A DNA stretch of 64,000 bases from assembly GCA_033782935.1 (NCBI GenBank), contig JAWQEG010000710.1:4030001-4094000 (forward strand). The letters run 5' to 3'. This stretch comes from Petrolisthes cinctipes. Lineage: Eukaryota > Arthropoda > Malacostraca > Decapoda > Porcellanidae. This document shows, piece by piece, positions 12,638 through 23,342 of the stretch (position 1 is its first letter; each line of letters begins with the position of its first letter). The notes under the pieces are model-generated. The model saw nothing but the letters and a program-made list of their open reading frames with translations, was not told the origin of the DNA and did not search any database. The translations under genes and the position numbers were made by a program.

Positions 12638-15075
12638 GTGCTAGAATATTTTCAAAATATAGGCTAAAAACATGCTAAAAATCGACATTTTAGGTGCCAA
12701 AAAATCGATATCTCAAATTCAGTCCCAAAACACCCGAAAATTCGATATTTAGAGGTCCCAGAAGGTATCTGTACATGCCTGATCCGTGTTAGAGTATTTT
12801 CAAAATACAGGCCAAAAACATACTGAAAATCGATCTTTTTATTTGCCAAAAACTCGAAATGTGCATGCATCTTCTGTACCCGTTTATATCTCAAATTCTG
12901 GCCCTAAACACCCGAAAATTCGATATTTTGGGGTCCCAGAAGCGATCTGTACATGCCTACTCCGTGTTAGAGTATTTTCAAAATTCAGGCCCAAAACATG
13001 CTGAAAATCGATATTTTTGGTGCCCAAAGTCAATATGTGCATGTATCTTCTGTACCCGTTTATATCTCAAATTCAGGCTCAAAACACCCGAAAATTCAAT
13101 ATTTTGGGGTCACAGAAGCAATCTGTACAGTGCTAGAATATTTTGAAAATATAGGCTAAAAACATGCTAAAAATCGATCTTTTAGGTGCCAAACAGGCAA
13201 TATCTCAAATTCAGTCCCAAAACACCCGAAAATTCGATATTTAGGGGTCCCAGAAGCGATCTGTACATGCCTACTCCGTGTTAGAGTATTTTCAAAATAC
13301 ATGCTCAAAACATACTGAAAATCGATCTTTTAGGTGCACAAAAGTCGATATGTGCATGTATCTTCTGTACCCGTATATATCTCAAATTCAGGCTCAAAAC
13401 ACCCGAAAATTCAATATTTTGGGGTCCCAGAAGCAATCTGTACATGCCTACACAGTGCTAGAATATTTTCAAAATATAGGCTAAAAACATGCTAAAAATC
13501 GACATTTTAAGTGCCAAAAAATCGATATTTCAAATTCAGTCCCAAAACACCCGAAAATTCAATATTTAGAGGTCCCAGAAGGTATCTGTACATGCCTACT
13601 CCGTGTTAGAGTATTTTCAAAATACAGGCCAAAAACATACTGAAAATCGATCTTTTAGGTGCCCAAAAGTCGATATGTGCATGCATCTTCTGTACCCGTT
13701 TATATCTCAAATTCTGGCCCTAAACACCCGAAAATTCGATATTTTGGGGTCCCAGAAGCGATCTGTACAGTGTTAGAGTATTTTCAAAATTCAGGCCCAA
13801 AACATGCTGAAAATCGATATTTTTGGTGCCCAAAGTCAATATGTGCATGTATCTTCTGTACCCGTTTATATCTCAAATTCAGGCTCAAAACACCCGAAAA
13901 TTCAATATTTTGGGGTCCCAGAAGCAATCTGTACAGTGCTAGAATATTTTCAAAATATAGGCTAAAAACATGCTAAAAATCGATCTTTTAGGTGCCAAAA
14001 AGTCGATATCTCATATTCAGTCCCAAAACACCCGAAAATTCGATATTTAGGGGTCCCAGAAGCGATCTGTACATGCCTACTCCGTGTTAGAGTATTTACA
14101 AAATACATGCTCAAAACATACTGAAAATAGATCTTTTAGGTGCACAAAAGTCGATATGTGCATGCATCTTCAGTACCCGTTTATATCTCAAATTCAGGCT
14201 CAAAACACCCGAAAATTCAATATTTTGGGGTCCCAGAAGCAATCTGTACATGCCTACTCAGTGTTAGAGTATTTTCAAAATACAGGCCCAAAACATGCTG
14301 AAAATCGATATTTTAGATGCCCAAAGTTAATATGTGCATGTATCTTCTGTACCCGTTTATATCTCAAATTCAGGCTCAAAACACCCGAAAATTCAATATT
14401 TTGGGGTCCCAGAAGCAATCTGTACATGCCTACACAGTGCTAGAATATTTTCAAAATATAGGCTAAAAACATGCTAAAAATCGACATTTTAGGTGCCAAA
14501 CAATCGATATCTCAAATTCAGTCCCAAAACACCCGAAAATTCGATATTTAGAGGTCCCAGAACGTATCTGTACATGCCTACTCCGTGTTAGAGTATTTTC
14601 AAAATACAGGCCAAAAACATACTGAAAATCGATCTTTTAGGTGCCCAAAAGTCGATATGTGCATGCATCTTCTGTATCCGTTTATATCTCAAATTCAGGC
14701 CCTAAACACCCGAAAATTCGATATTTTGGGGTCCCAGAAGCGATCTGTACATGCCTACTCCGTGTTAGAGTATTTTCAAAATTCAACCCCAAAACATGCT
14801 GAAAATCGATATTTTTGGTGCCCAAAGTCAATATGTGCATGTATCTTCTGTACCCGTTTATATCTCTAATTCAGGCTCAAAACACCCGAAAATTCAATAT
14901 TTTGGGGTCCCAGAAGCAATCTGTACAGTGCTAGAATATTTTCAAAATATAGGCTAAAAACATGCTAAAAATCGATCTTTTAGGTGCCAAAAAGTCGATA
15001 TCTCAAATTCAGTCCCAAAACACCCGAAAATTCGATATTTAGGGGTCCCAGAAGCGATCTGTACATGCCTACTCC
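12638..15075 (+). repeat. Diverged third copy of the 2.8-kb unit's right part
   Basis: Contains C1, the odd A2 with ATCTTTTTATTTGCC (12786, 178 bp), B2, C2 with TATTTTGAAAATATAGG, the A1/B1 chimera (13278), and later TATCTCATATTCAG and AAAGTTAATATG. The same ordered set is at 17248 (offset 4,610-4,630) and 20061 (offset 7,423-7,433). At 13770 a B2 follows a 10-bp-deleted junction (CTGTACAGTGTTAGAG), shared with 21203 but not with 18400. Confidence 0.83.
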
Positions 15076-15399
15076 GTGTTAGAGTATTTTCAAAATACAG
15101 GCCCAAAACATGCTGAAAATCGATATTTTAGATGCCAAAAGTCAATATGTGCATGTATCTTCTGTACCCGTTTATATCTCAAATTCAGGCTCAAAACACC
15201 CGAAAATTCAATATTTTGGGGTCCCAGAAGCAATCTGTACATGCCTACACAGTGCTAGAATATTTTCAAAATATAGGCTAAAAACATGCTAAAAATCGAC
15301 ATTTTAGGTGCCAAAAAATCGATATCTCAAATTCAGTCCCAAAACACCCGAAAATTCGATATTTAGAGGTCCCAGAAGGTATCTGTACATGCCTACTCC

Positions 15400-15576
15400 G
15401 TGTTAGAGTATTTTCAAAATACAGGCCAAAAACATACTGAAAATCGATCTTTTAGGTGCCCAAAAGTCGATATGTGCATGCATCTTCTGTACCCGTTTAT
15501 ATCTCAAATTCTGGCCCTAAACACCCGAAAATTCGATATTTTGGGGTCCCAGAAGCGATCTGTACACGCCTACTCC
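15400..15576 (+). repeat. Reference monomer A2, 177 bp
   Basis: Full-length monomer following C1 and preceding B2. It is marked by TACAGGCCAAAAACATACTG in the first half and by CTGGCCCTAAACACCCG and TTCGATATTTTGGGG in the second half. It is the most CpG-rich type. Counting the consensus by hand gives 41 C, 31 G and 7 CpG in 177 bases, so CpG is at about its expected frequency. Its length is exactly 59 codons, which is why long open frames run through it without meaning. Confidence 0.93.
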
Positions 15577-15752
15577 GTGTTAGAGTATTTTCAAAATTCA
15601 GGCCCAAAACATGCTGAAAATCGATATTTTTGGTGCCCAACGTCAATATGTGCATGTATCTTCTGTACCCGTTTATATCTCAAATTCAGGCTCAAAACAC
15701 CCGAAAATTCAATATTTTGGGGTCCCAGAAGCAATCTGTACATGCCTACTCA
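15577..15752 (+). repeat. Reference monomer B2, 176 bp
   Basis: Full-length monomer marked by AAAATTCAGGCCCAAAAC and GATATTTTTGGTGCCC. It is one base shorter than A because the run after GCCC has three A instead of four. In many copies the end of B2 carries a 10- or 8-bp deletion just before C2, which shortens it to 166 or 168 bp. This copy has the full junction and a private change (CCAACGTC). Confidence 0.9.
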
Positions 15753-15900
15753 GTGCTAGAATATTTTAAAAATATAGGCTAAAAACATGCTAAAAATCGA
15801 TCTTTTAGGTGCCAAAAAGTCGATATCTCAAATTCAGTCCCAAAACACCCGAAAATTCGATATTTAGGGGTCCCAGAAGCGATCTGTACATGCCTACTCC
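15753..15900 (+). repeat. Reference monomer C2, 148 bp, internally deleted
   Basis: Short monomer beginning GTGCTAGAATATTTT. It lacks 29 bp between GTCGATAT and CTCAAATTC, the junction between the two half-units. It has CGATCTTTTAGGTGCC in the first part and AGGGGTCCCAGAAGCGAT at the end, and is normally followed by A1. The TAG in its opening GTGCTAG terminates the frame that runs through A and B. Confidence 0.92.
15821..15832 (+). other. 29-bp deletion junction that defines monomer C
   Basis: Here CGATAT is joined directly to CTCAAA. In A and B the same two blocks are separated by 29 bp running from GTGCATG to TTTATAT. ATAT occurs at both ends, before the lost segment and at its end, so the deletion could have used a 4-bp microhomology. 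The same junction is present in nearly every C monomer, so it happened once, before amplification of the trimer. Confidence 0.88.
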
Positions 15901-16077
15901 GTGTTAGAGTATTTTCAAAATACATGCTCAAAACATACTGAAAATCGATCTTTTAGGTGCACAAAAGTCAATATGTGCATGCATCTTCAGTACCCGTTTA
16001 TATCTCAAATTCAGGCTCAAAACACCCGAAAATTCAATATTTTGGGGTCCTAGAAGCAATCTGTACATGCCTACTCA
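15901..16077 (+). repeat. Reference monomer A1, 177 bp
   Basis: Full-length monomer marked by ATACATGCTCAAAACATAC, GGTGCACAAAAGTC and ATCTTCAGTACCCG. The second half is of the CAGGCTCAAAACACCCG and TTCAATATTTT type shared with B. It is normally preceded by C2 and followed by B1. This copy has GTCAATATG where most A1 copies have GTCGATATG. Confidence 0.92.
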
Positions 16078-16253
16078 GTGTTAGAGTATTTTCAAAATAC
16101 AGGCCCAAAACATGCTGAAAATCGATATTTTAGATGCCCAAAGTCAATATGTGCATGTATCTTCTGTACCCGTTTATATCTCAAATTCAGGCTCAAAACA
16201 CCCGAAAATTCAATATTTTGGGGTCCCAGAAGCAATCTGTACATGCCTACACA
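16078..16253 (+). repeat. Reference monomer B1, 176 bp
   Basis: Full-length monomer marked by ATACAGGCCCAAAACATGC and GATATTTTAGATGCCC, with the end running into ACACAGTGCTAG of C1. It has only three CpG, in AATCGAT, ACCCGTTT and ACCCGAAA. Sites that are CG in A2 (GTCGATATG, TTCGATATT, AGCGATC) read CA here. Its two halves are exactly 88 bp apart. Confidence 0.92.
16087..16174 (+). repeat. First 88-bp half-unit of monomer B1
   Basis: Aligned with the next 88 bp, this half shares CAGGCYCAAAACAY, a GAAAAT stretch, CRATATTTT, a CCCA(A/G)A stretch, CAAT.TGT(G/A)CATG and a final pyrimidine-rich run in the same order. I judge about 70% identity by eye, with a few single-base gaps. This shows the monomer arose by duplication of an 88-bp ancestor. 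Confidence 0.8.
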
Positions 16254-16262
16254 GTGCTAGAA
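16175..16262 (+). repeat. Second 88-bp half-unit of monomer B1
   Basis: Begins TATATCTCAAATTCAGGCTC, matching TATTTTCAAAATACAGGCCC of the preceding half, and ends in the landmark GTGCTAGAA of the next monomer. The same half-and-half structure is visible in the A monomers, as 89+88 bp. Confidence 0.8.
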
Positions 16263-16401
16263 TATTTTCAAAATGTAGGCTAAAAACATGCTAAAAATCG
16301 ACATTTTAGGTGCCAAAAAATCGATATCTCAAATTCAGTCCCAAAACACCCGAAAATTCGATATTTAGAGGTCCCAGAAGGTATCTGTACATGCCTACTC
16401 C
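16254..16401 (+). repeat. Reference monomer C1, 148 bp, internally deleted
   Basis: Short monomer with the same 29-bp deletion as C2. It differs by AATCGACATTTTAGGTGCC, by CCAAAAAATCGATATC, and by its end AGAGGTCCCAGAAGGTAT. It normally lies between B1 and A2. The CAAAATGTAGG variant in this copy recurs near 19085, which links it to the 2.8-kb duplication. Confidence 0.92.
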
Positions 16402-19066
16402 GTGTTAGAGTATTTTCAAAATACAGGCCAAAAACATACTGAAAATCGATCTTTTAGGTGCCCAAAAGTCGATATGTGTATGCATCTTCTGTACCCGTTT
16501 ATATCTCAAATTCTGGCCCTAAACACCCGAAAATTCGATATTTTAGGGTCCCAGAAGCGATCTGTACATGCCTACTCCGTGTTAGAGTATTTTCAAAATT
16601 CAGGCCCAAAACATGCTGAAAATCGATATTTTGGGTGCCCAAAGTCAATATGTGCATGTATCTTCTGTACGCGTTTATATCTCAAATTCAGGCTCAAAAC
16701 ACCCGAAAATTCAATATTTTGGGGTCCCAGAAGCAATCTGTACTCAGTGCTAGAATATTTTCAAAATATAGGCTAAAAACATGCTAAAAATCGATCTTTT
16801 AGGTGCCAAAAAGTCGATATCTCAAATTCAGTCCCAAAACACCCGAAAATTCGATATTTATGTGTCCCAGAAGCGATCTGTACATGCCTACTCCGTGTTA
16901 GAGTATTTTCAAAATACATGCTCAAAACATACTGAAAATCGATCTTTTAGGTGCACAAAAGTCGATATGTGCATGCATCTTCAGTACCCGTTTATATCTC
17001 AAATTCAGGCTCAAAACACCCGAAAATTCAATATTTTGGGGTCCCAGAAGCAATCTGTACATGCCTACTCAGTGTTAGAGTATTTTCAAAATACAGGCCC
17101 AAAACATGCTGAAAATCGATATTTTAGATGCCCAAAGTCAATATGTGCATGTATCTTCTGTACCCGTTTATATCTCAAATTCAGGCTCAGACCACCCGAA
17201 AATTCAATATTTTGGGGTCCCAGAAGCAATCTGTACATGCCTACACAGTGCTATAATATTTTCAAAATATAGGCTAAAAACATGCTAAAAATCTACATTT
17301 TAGGTGCCAAAAAATCGATATCTCAAATTCAGTCCCAAAACACCCGAAAATTCGATATTTAGAGGTCCCAGAAGGTATCTGTACATGCCTGATCCGTGTT
17401 AGAGTATTTTCAAAATACAGGCCAAAAACATACTGAAAATCGATCTTTTTATTTGCCCAAAACTCAATATGTGCATGCATCTTCTGTACCCGTTTATATC
17501 TCAAATTCTGGCCCTAAACACCCGAAAATTCGATATTTTGGGGTCCCAGAAGCGATCTGTACATGCCTACTCCGTGTTAGAGTATTTTCAAAATTCAGGC
17601 CAAAAACATGCTGAAAATCGATATTTTTGGTGCCCAAAGTCAATATGTGCATGTATCTTCTGTACCCGTTTATATCTCAAATTCAGGCTCAAAACACCCG
17701 AAAATTCAATATTTTGGGGTCCCAGAAGCAATCTGTACATGCCTACTCAGTGCTAGAATATTTTGAAAATATAGGCTAAAAACATGCTAAAAATCGATCT
17801 TTTAGGTGCCAAAAAGTCAATATCTCAAATTCAGTCCCAAAACACCCGAAAATTCGATATTTAGGGGTCCCAGAAGTAATCTGTACATGCCTACTCCGTG
17901 TTAGAGTATTTTCAAAATACATGCTCAAAACATACTGAAAATCGATCTTTTAGGTGCACAAAAGTCGATATGTGCATGTATCTTCTGTACCCGTTTATAT
18001 CTCAAATTCAGGCTCAAAACACCCGAAAATTCAATATTTTGGGGTCCCAGAAGCAATCTGTACATGCCTACACAGTGCTAGAATATTTTCAAAATATAGG
18101 CTAAAAATATGCTAAAAATCGACATTTTAGGTGCCAAAAAATCGATATCTCAAATTCAGTCCCAAAACACCCGAAAATTCGATATTTAGAGGTCCCAGAA
18201 GGTATCTGTACATGCCTACTCCGTGTTAGAGTATTTTCAAAATACAGGCCAAAAACATACTGAAAATCGATCTTTTAGGTGCACAAAAGTCGATATGTGC
18301 ATGCATCTTCTGTACCCGTTTATATCTCAAATTCTGGCCCTAAACACCCGAAAATTCGATATTTTGGGGTCCCAGAAGCGATCTGTACATGCCTACTCCG
18401 TGTTAGAGTATTTTCAAAATTCAGGCCCAAAACATGCTGAAAATCGATATTTTTGGTGCCCAAAGTCAATATGTGCATGTATCTTCTGTACCCGTTTATA
18501 TCTCAAATTCAGGCTCAAAACACCCGAAAATTCAATATTTTGGGGTCCCAGAAGCAATCTGTACAGTGCTAGAATATTTTCAAAATATAGGCTAAAAACA
18601 TGCTAAAAATCGATCTTTTAGGTGCCAAAAAGTCGATATCTCATATTCAGTCCCAAAACACCCGAAAATTCGATATTTAGGGGTCCCAGAAGCGATCTGT
18701 ACATGCCTACTCCGTGTTAGAGTATTTACAAAATACATGCTCAAAACATACTGAAAATCGATCTTTTAGGTGCACAAAAGTCGATATGTGCATGCATCTT
18801 CAGTACCCGTTTATATCTCAAATTCAGGCTCAAAACACCCGAAAATTCAATATTTTGGGGTCCCAGAAGCAATCTGTACATGCCTACTCAGTGTTAGAGT
18901 ATTTTCAAAATACAGGCCCAAAACATGCTGAAAATCGATATTTTAGATGCCCAAAGTTAATATGTGCATGTATCTTCTGTACCCGTTTATATCTCAAATT
19001 CAGGCTCAAAACACCCGAAAATTCAATATTTTGGGGTCCCAGAAGCAATCTGTACATGCCTACACA
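16254..19066 (+). repeat. 17-monomer 2,813-bp unit, copy 1
   Basis: Monomer order is C1 A2 B2 C2 A1 B1 C1 A2' B2 C2 A1/B1 C1 A2 B2 C2 A1 B1. The summed lengths give exactly 2,813 bp. Markers repeated 2,813 bp later are CAAAATGTAGG, ATGTGTATGCATC, the 8-bp-deleted junction, CAGGCTCAGAACACCC or its CAGACCACCC variant, GTGCTATAAT, the A2' ATCTTTTTATTTGCC and TTTTGAAAATATAGG. Confidence 0.88.
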
Positions 19067-21869
19067 GTGCTAGAATATTTTCAAAATGTAGGCTAAAAAC
19101 ATGCTAAAAATCGACATTTTAGGTGCCAAAAAATCGATATCTCAAATTCAGTCCCAAAACACCCGAAAATTCGATATTTAGAGGTCCCAGAAGGTATCTG
19201 TACATGCCTACTCCGTGTTAGAGTATTTTCAAAATACAGGCCAAAAACATACTGAAAATCGATCTTTTAGGTGCCCAAAAGTCGATATGTGTATGCATCT
19301 TCTGTACCCGTTTATATCTCAAATTCTGTCCCTAAACACCCGAAAATTGGATATTTTGGGGTCCCAGAAGCGATCTGTACATGCCTACTCCGTGTTAGAG
19401 TATTTTCAAAATTCAGGCCCAAAACATGCTGAAAATCGATATTTTTGGTGCCCAAAGTCAATATGTGCATGTATCTTCTGTACGCGTTTATATCTCAAAT
19501 TCAGGCTCAAAACACCCGAAAATTCAATATTTTGGGGTCCCAGAAGCAATCTGTACTCAGTGCTAGAATATTTTCAAAATATAGGCTAAAAACATGGTAA
19601 AAATCGATCTTTTAGGTGCCAAAAAGTCGATATCTCAAATTCAGTCCCAAAACACCCGAAAATTCGATATTTAGGGGTCCCAGAAGCGATTTGTACATGC
19701 CTACTCCGTGTTAGAGTATTTTCAAAATACATGCTCAAAACATACTGAAAATCGATCTTTTAGGTGCACAAAAGTCGATATGTGCATGCATCTTCTGTAC
19801 CCGTTTATATCTCAAATTCTGGCCCTAAACACCCGAAAATTCAATATTTTGGGGTCCCAGAAGCAATCTGTACATGTCTACTCAGTGTTAGAGTATTTTC
19901 AAAATACAGGCCCAAAACATGCTGAAAATCGATATTTTAGATGCCCAAAGTCAATATGTGCATGTATCTTCTGTACCCGTTTATATCTCAAATTCAGGCT
20001 CAGAACACCCGAAAATTCAATATTTTGGGGTCCCAGAAGCAATCTGTACATGCCTACACAGTGCTATAATATTTTCAAAATATAGGCTAAAAACATGCTA
20101 AAAATCGACATTTTAGGTGCCAAAAAATCGATATCTCAAATTCAGTCCCAAAACACCCGAAAATTCGATATTTAGAGGTCCCAGAAGGTATCTGTACATG
20201 CCTAATCCGTGTTAGAGTATTTTCAAAATACAGGCCAAAAACATACTGAAAATCGATCTTTTTATTTGCCCAAAACTCGATATGTGCATGCATCTTCTGT
20301 ACCCGTTTATATCTCAAATTCTGGCCCTAAACACCCGAAAATTCGATATTTTGGGGTCCCAGAAGCGATCTGTACATGCCTACTCCGTGTTAGAGTATTT
20401 TCAAAATTCAGGCCCAAAACATGCTGAAAATCTATATTTTTGGTGCCCAAAGTCAATATGTGCATGTATCTTCTGTACCCTTTTATATCTCAAATTCAGG
20501 CTCAAAACACCCGAAAATTCAATATTTTGGGGTCCCAGAAGCAATCTGTACATGCCTACTCAGTGCTAGAATATTTTGAAAATATAGGCTAAAAACATGC
20601 TAAAAATCGATCTTTTAGGTGCCAAAAAGTCAATATCTCAAATTCAGTCCCAAAACACCCGAAAATTCGATATTTAGGGGTCCCAGAAGCGATCTGTACA
20701 TGCCTACTCCGTGTTAGAGTATTTTCAAAATACATGCTCAAAACATACTGAAAATCGATCTTTTAGGTGCACAAAAGTCGATATGTGCATGTATCTTCTG
20801 TACCCGTTTATATCTCAAATTCAGGCTCAAAACACCCGAAAATTCAATATTTTGGGGTCCCAGAAGCAATCTGTACATGCCTACACAGTGCTAGAATATT
20901 TTCAAAATATAGGCTAAAAATATGCTAAAAATCGACATTTTAGGTGCCAAAAAATCGATATCTCAAATTCAGTCCCAAAACACCCGAAAATTCGATATTT
21001 AGAGGTCCCAGAAGGTATCTGTACATGCCTACTCCGTGTTAGAGTATTTTCAAAATAGAGGCCAAAAACATACTGAAAATCGATCTTTTAGGTGCCCAAA
21101 AGTCGATATGTGCATGCATCTTCTGTACCCGTTTATATCTCAAATTCTGGCCCTAAACACCCGAAAATTCGATATTTTGGGGTCCCAGAAGCGATCTGTA
21201 CAGTGTTAGAGTATTTTCAAAATTCAGGCCCAAAACATGCTGAAAATCGATATTTTTGGTGCCCAAAGTCAATATGTGCATGTATCTTCTGTACCCGTTT
21301 ATATCTCAAATTCAGGCTCAAAACACCCGAAAATTCAATATTTTGGGGTCCCATAAGCAATCTGTACAGTGCTAGAATATTTTCAAAATATAGGCTAAAA
21401 ACATGCTAAAAATCGATCTTTTAGGTGCCAAAAAGTCGATATCTCATATTCAGTCCCAAAACACCCGAAAATTCGATATTTAGGGGTCCCAGAAGCGATC
21501 TGTACATTCCTACTCCGTGTTAGAGTATTTACAAAATACATGCTCAAAACATACTGAAAATCGATCTTTTAGGTGCACAAAAGTCGATATGTGCATGCAT
21601 CTTCAGTACCCGTTTATATCTCAAATTCAGGCTCAAAACACCCGAAAATTCAATATTTTGGGGTCCCAGAAGCAATCTGTACATGCCTACTCAGTGTTAG
21701 AGTATTTTCAAAATACAGGCCCAAAACATGCTGAAAATCGATATTTTAGATGCCCAAAGTTAATATGTGCATGTATCTTCTGTACCCGTTTATATCTCAA
21801 ATTCAGGCTCAAAACACCCGAAAATTCAATATTTTGGGGTCCCAGAAGCAATCTGTACATGCCTACACA
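19067..21869 (+). repeat. 17-monomer 2.8-kb unit, copy 2 (2,803 bp)
   Basis: Directly adjacent tandem copy of 16254-19066 with the same 17 monomers in the same order. It is 10 bp shorter because the B2 at 21203 follows a CTGTACAGTGTTAGAG junction. The offset is 2,813 bp at 16402/19215, 17396/20209 and 17898/20711, and 2,803 bp after the deletion (18714/21517). Confidence 0.88.
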
Positions 21870-23342
21870 GTGCTAGAATATTTTCAAAATATAGGCTAAA
21901 AACATGCTAAAAATCGACATTTTAGGTGCCAAAAAATCGATATCTCAAATTCAGTCCCAAAACACCCGAAAATTCGATATTTAGAGGTCCCAGAACGTAT
22001 CTGTACATGCCTACTCCGTGTTAGAGTATTTTCAAAATACAGGCCAAAAACATACTGAAAATCGATCTTTTAGGTGCCCAAAAGTCGATATGTGCATGCA
22101 TCTTCTGTACCCGTTTATATCTCAAATTCTGGCCCTAAACACCCGAAAATTCGATATTTTGGGGTCCCAGAAGCGATCTTTACATACCTACTCCGTGTTA
22201 GAGTATTTTCAAAATTCAGGCCCAAAACATGCTGAAAATCGATATTTTTGGTGCCCAAAGTCAATATGTGCATGTATCTTCTGTACCCGTTTATATCTCA
22301 AATTCAGGCTCAAAACACCCGAAAATTCAATATTTTGGGGTTTCAGAAGCAATCTGTACATGCCTACTCAGTGCTAGAATATTTTCAAAATATAGGCTAA
22401 AAACATGCTAAAAATCGATCTTTTAGGTGCCAAAAAATCGATATCTCAAATTCAGTCCCAAAACACCCGAAAATTCGATATTTAGAGGTCCCAGAAGGTA
22501 TCTGTACATGCCTACTCCGTGTTAGAGTATTTTCAAAATACAGGCCAAAAACATACTGAAAATCGATCTTTTAGGTGCCCAAAAGTCGATATGTGCATGC
22601 ATCTTCTGTACCCGTTTATATCTCAAATTCTGGCCCTAAACACCCGAAAATTCGATATTTAGGGGTCCCAGAAGCGATCTGTACATGCCTAATCCGTGTT
22701 AGAGTATTTTCAAAATACATGCTCAAAACATACTGCAAATCGATCTTTTAGGTGCACAAAAGTCGATATGTGCATGCATCTTCTGTACCCGTTTATATCT
22801 CAAATTCAGGCTCAAAACACCCGAAAATTCAATATTTTGGGGTTTCAGAAGCAATCTGTACATGCCTACTCAGTGCTAGAATATTTTACAAAATATAGGC
22901 TAAAAACATGCTAAAAATCGATCTTTTAGGTGCCAAAAAGTCGATATCTCAAATTCAATCCCAAAACACCCGAAAATTCGATATGTAGGGGTCCCAGAAG
23001 CGATCTGTACATGCCTACTCCGTATGTATTTTCAAAATACATGCTCAAAACATACTGAAAATCGATCTTTTAGGTGCACAAAAGTCGATATGTGCATGAC
23101 TCTTCAGTACCCGTTTATATCTCAAATTCAGGCTCAAAACACCCGAAAATTCAATATTTTTTGGTCCCAGAAGCAATCTGTACATGCCTACTCAGTGCTA
23201 GAATATTTTCAAAATATAGGCTAAAAACATGCTAAAAATCGATCTTTTAGGTGCCAAAAAGTCGATATCTCAAATTCAGTCCCAAAACACCCGAAAATTC
23301 GATATTTAGGGGTCCCAGAAGCGATCTATACATGCCTACTCC
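21870..23342 (+). repeat. Scrambled stretch with several chimeric monomers
   Basis: The monomer at 22371 mixes C2 and C1. The one at 22519 is A2 with a C2 tail. The one at 22696 starts as A1 and ends as B2 with GGGGTTTCAGAAGC, the same rare variant as in the B2 near 22340. The C at 22873 has an extra A (TTTTACAAAATATAGG). The A1 near 23020 has lost 4 bp at its start (CTCCGTATGTATTTTC). No unique sequence interrupts the array. Confidence 0.8.

Larger units (their letters stand above)
15400..16401 (+). repeat. Reference hexameric higher-order repeat, 1,002 bp
   Basis: This is the cleanest full-length HOR: A2 (15400), B2 (15577), C2 (15753), A1 (15901), B1 (16078), C1 (16254), with lengths 177+176+148+177+176+148. 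The two trimers differ at shared diagnostic sites. A1 has TACATGCTCAAAAC and GGTGCACAAAAG, whereas A2 has TACAGGCCAAAAAC and GGTGCCCAAAAG with CTGGCCCTAAAC in its second half. B1 has TTTTAGATGCCC and B2 has TTTTTGGTGCCC. C1 ends AGAGGTCCCAGAAGGTAT and C2 ends AGGGGTCCCAGAAGCGAT. Alternation of the two trimers, not single monomers, is the dominant repeat through most of the window. Confidence 0.93.

Noticed and set aside
15526..15545. Canonical CENP-B box in ACACCCGAAAATTCGATATT
   Set aside because: On the minus strand CGGG is preceded by ATCG, but the gap is one base too short for the box and the central A is absent. The different, weaker match at 15492-15506 is listed as a speculative finding instead.
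16130..16185. TATA-like TTTATATCTC and palindromes ATCGAT, TGCATGCA and TGTACA as promoter or operator sites
   Set aside because: They occur in most monomers as part of the repeat, with no associated gene. They are useful as restriction-ladder sites, but nothing supports a regulatory role.
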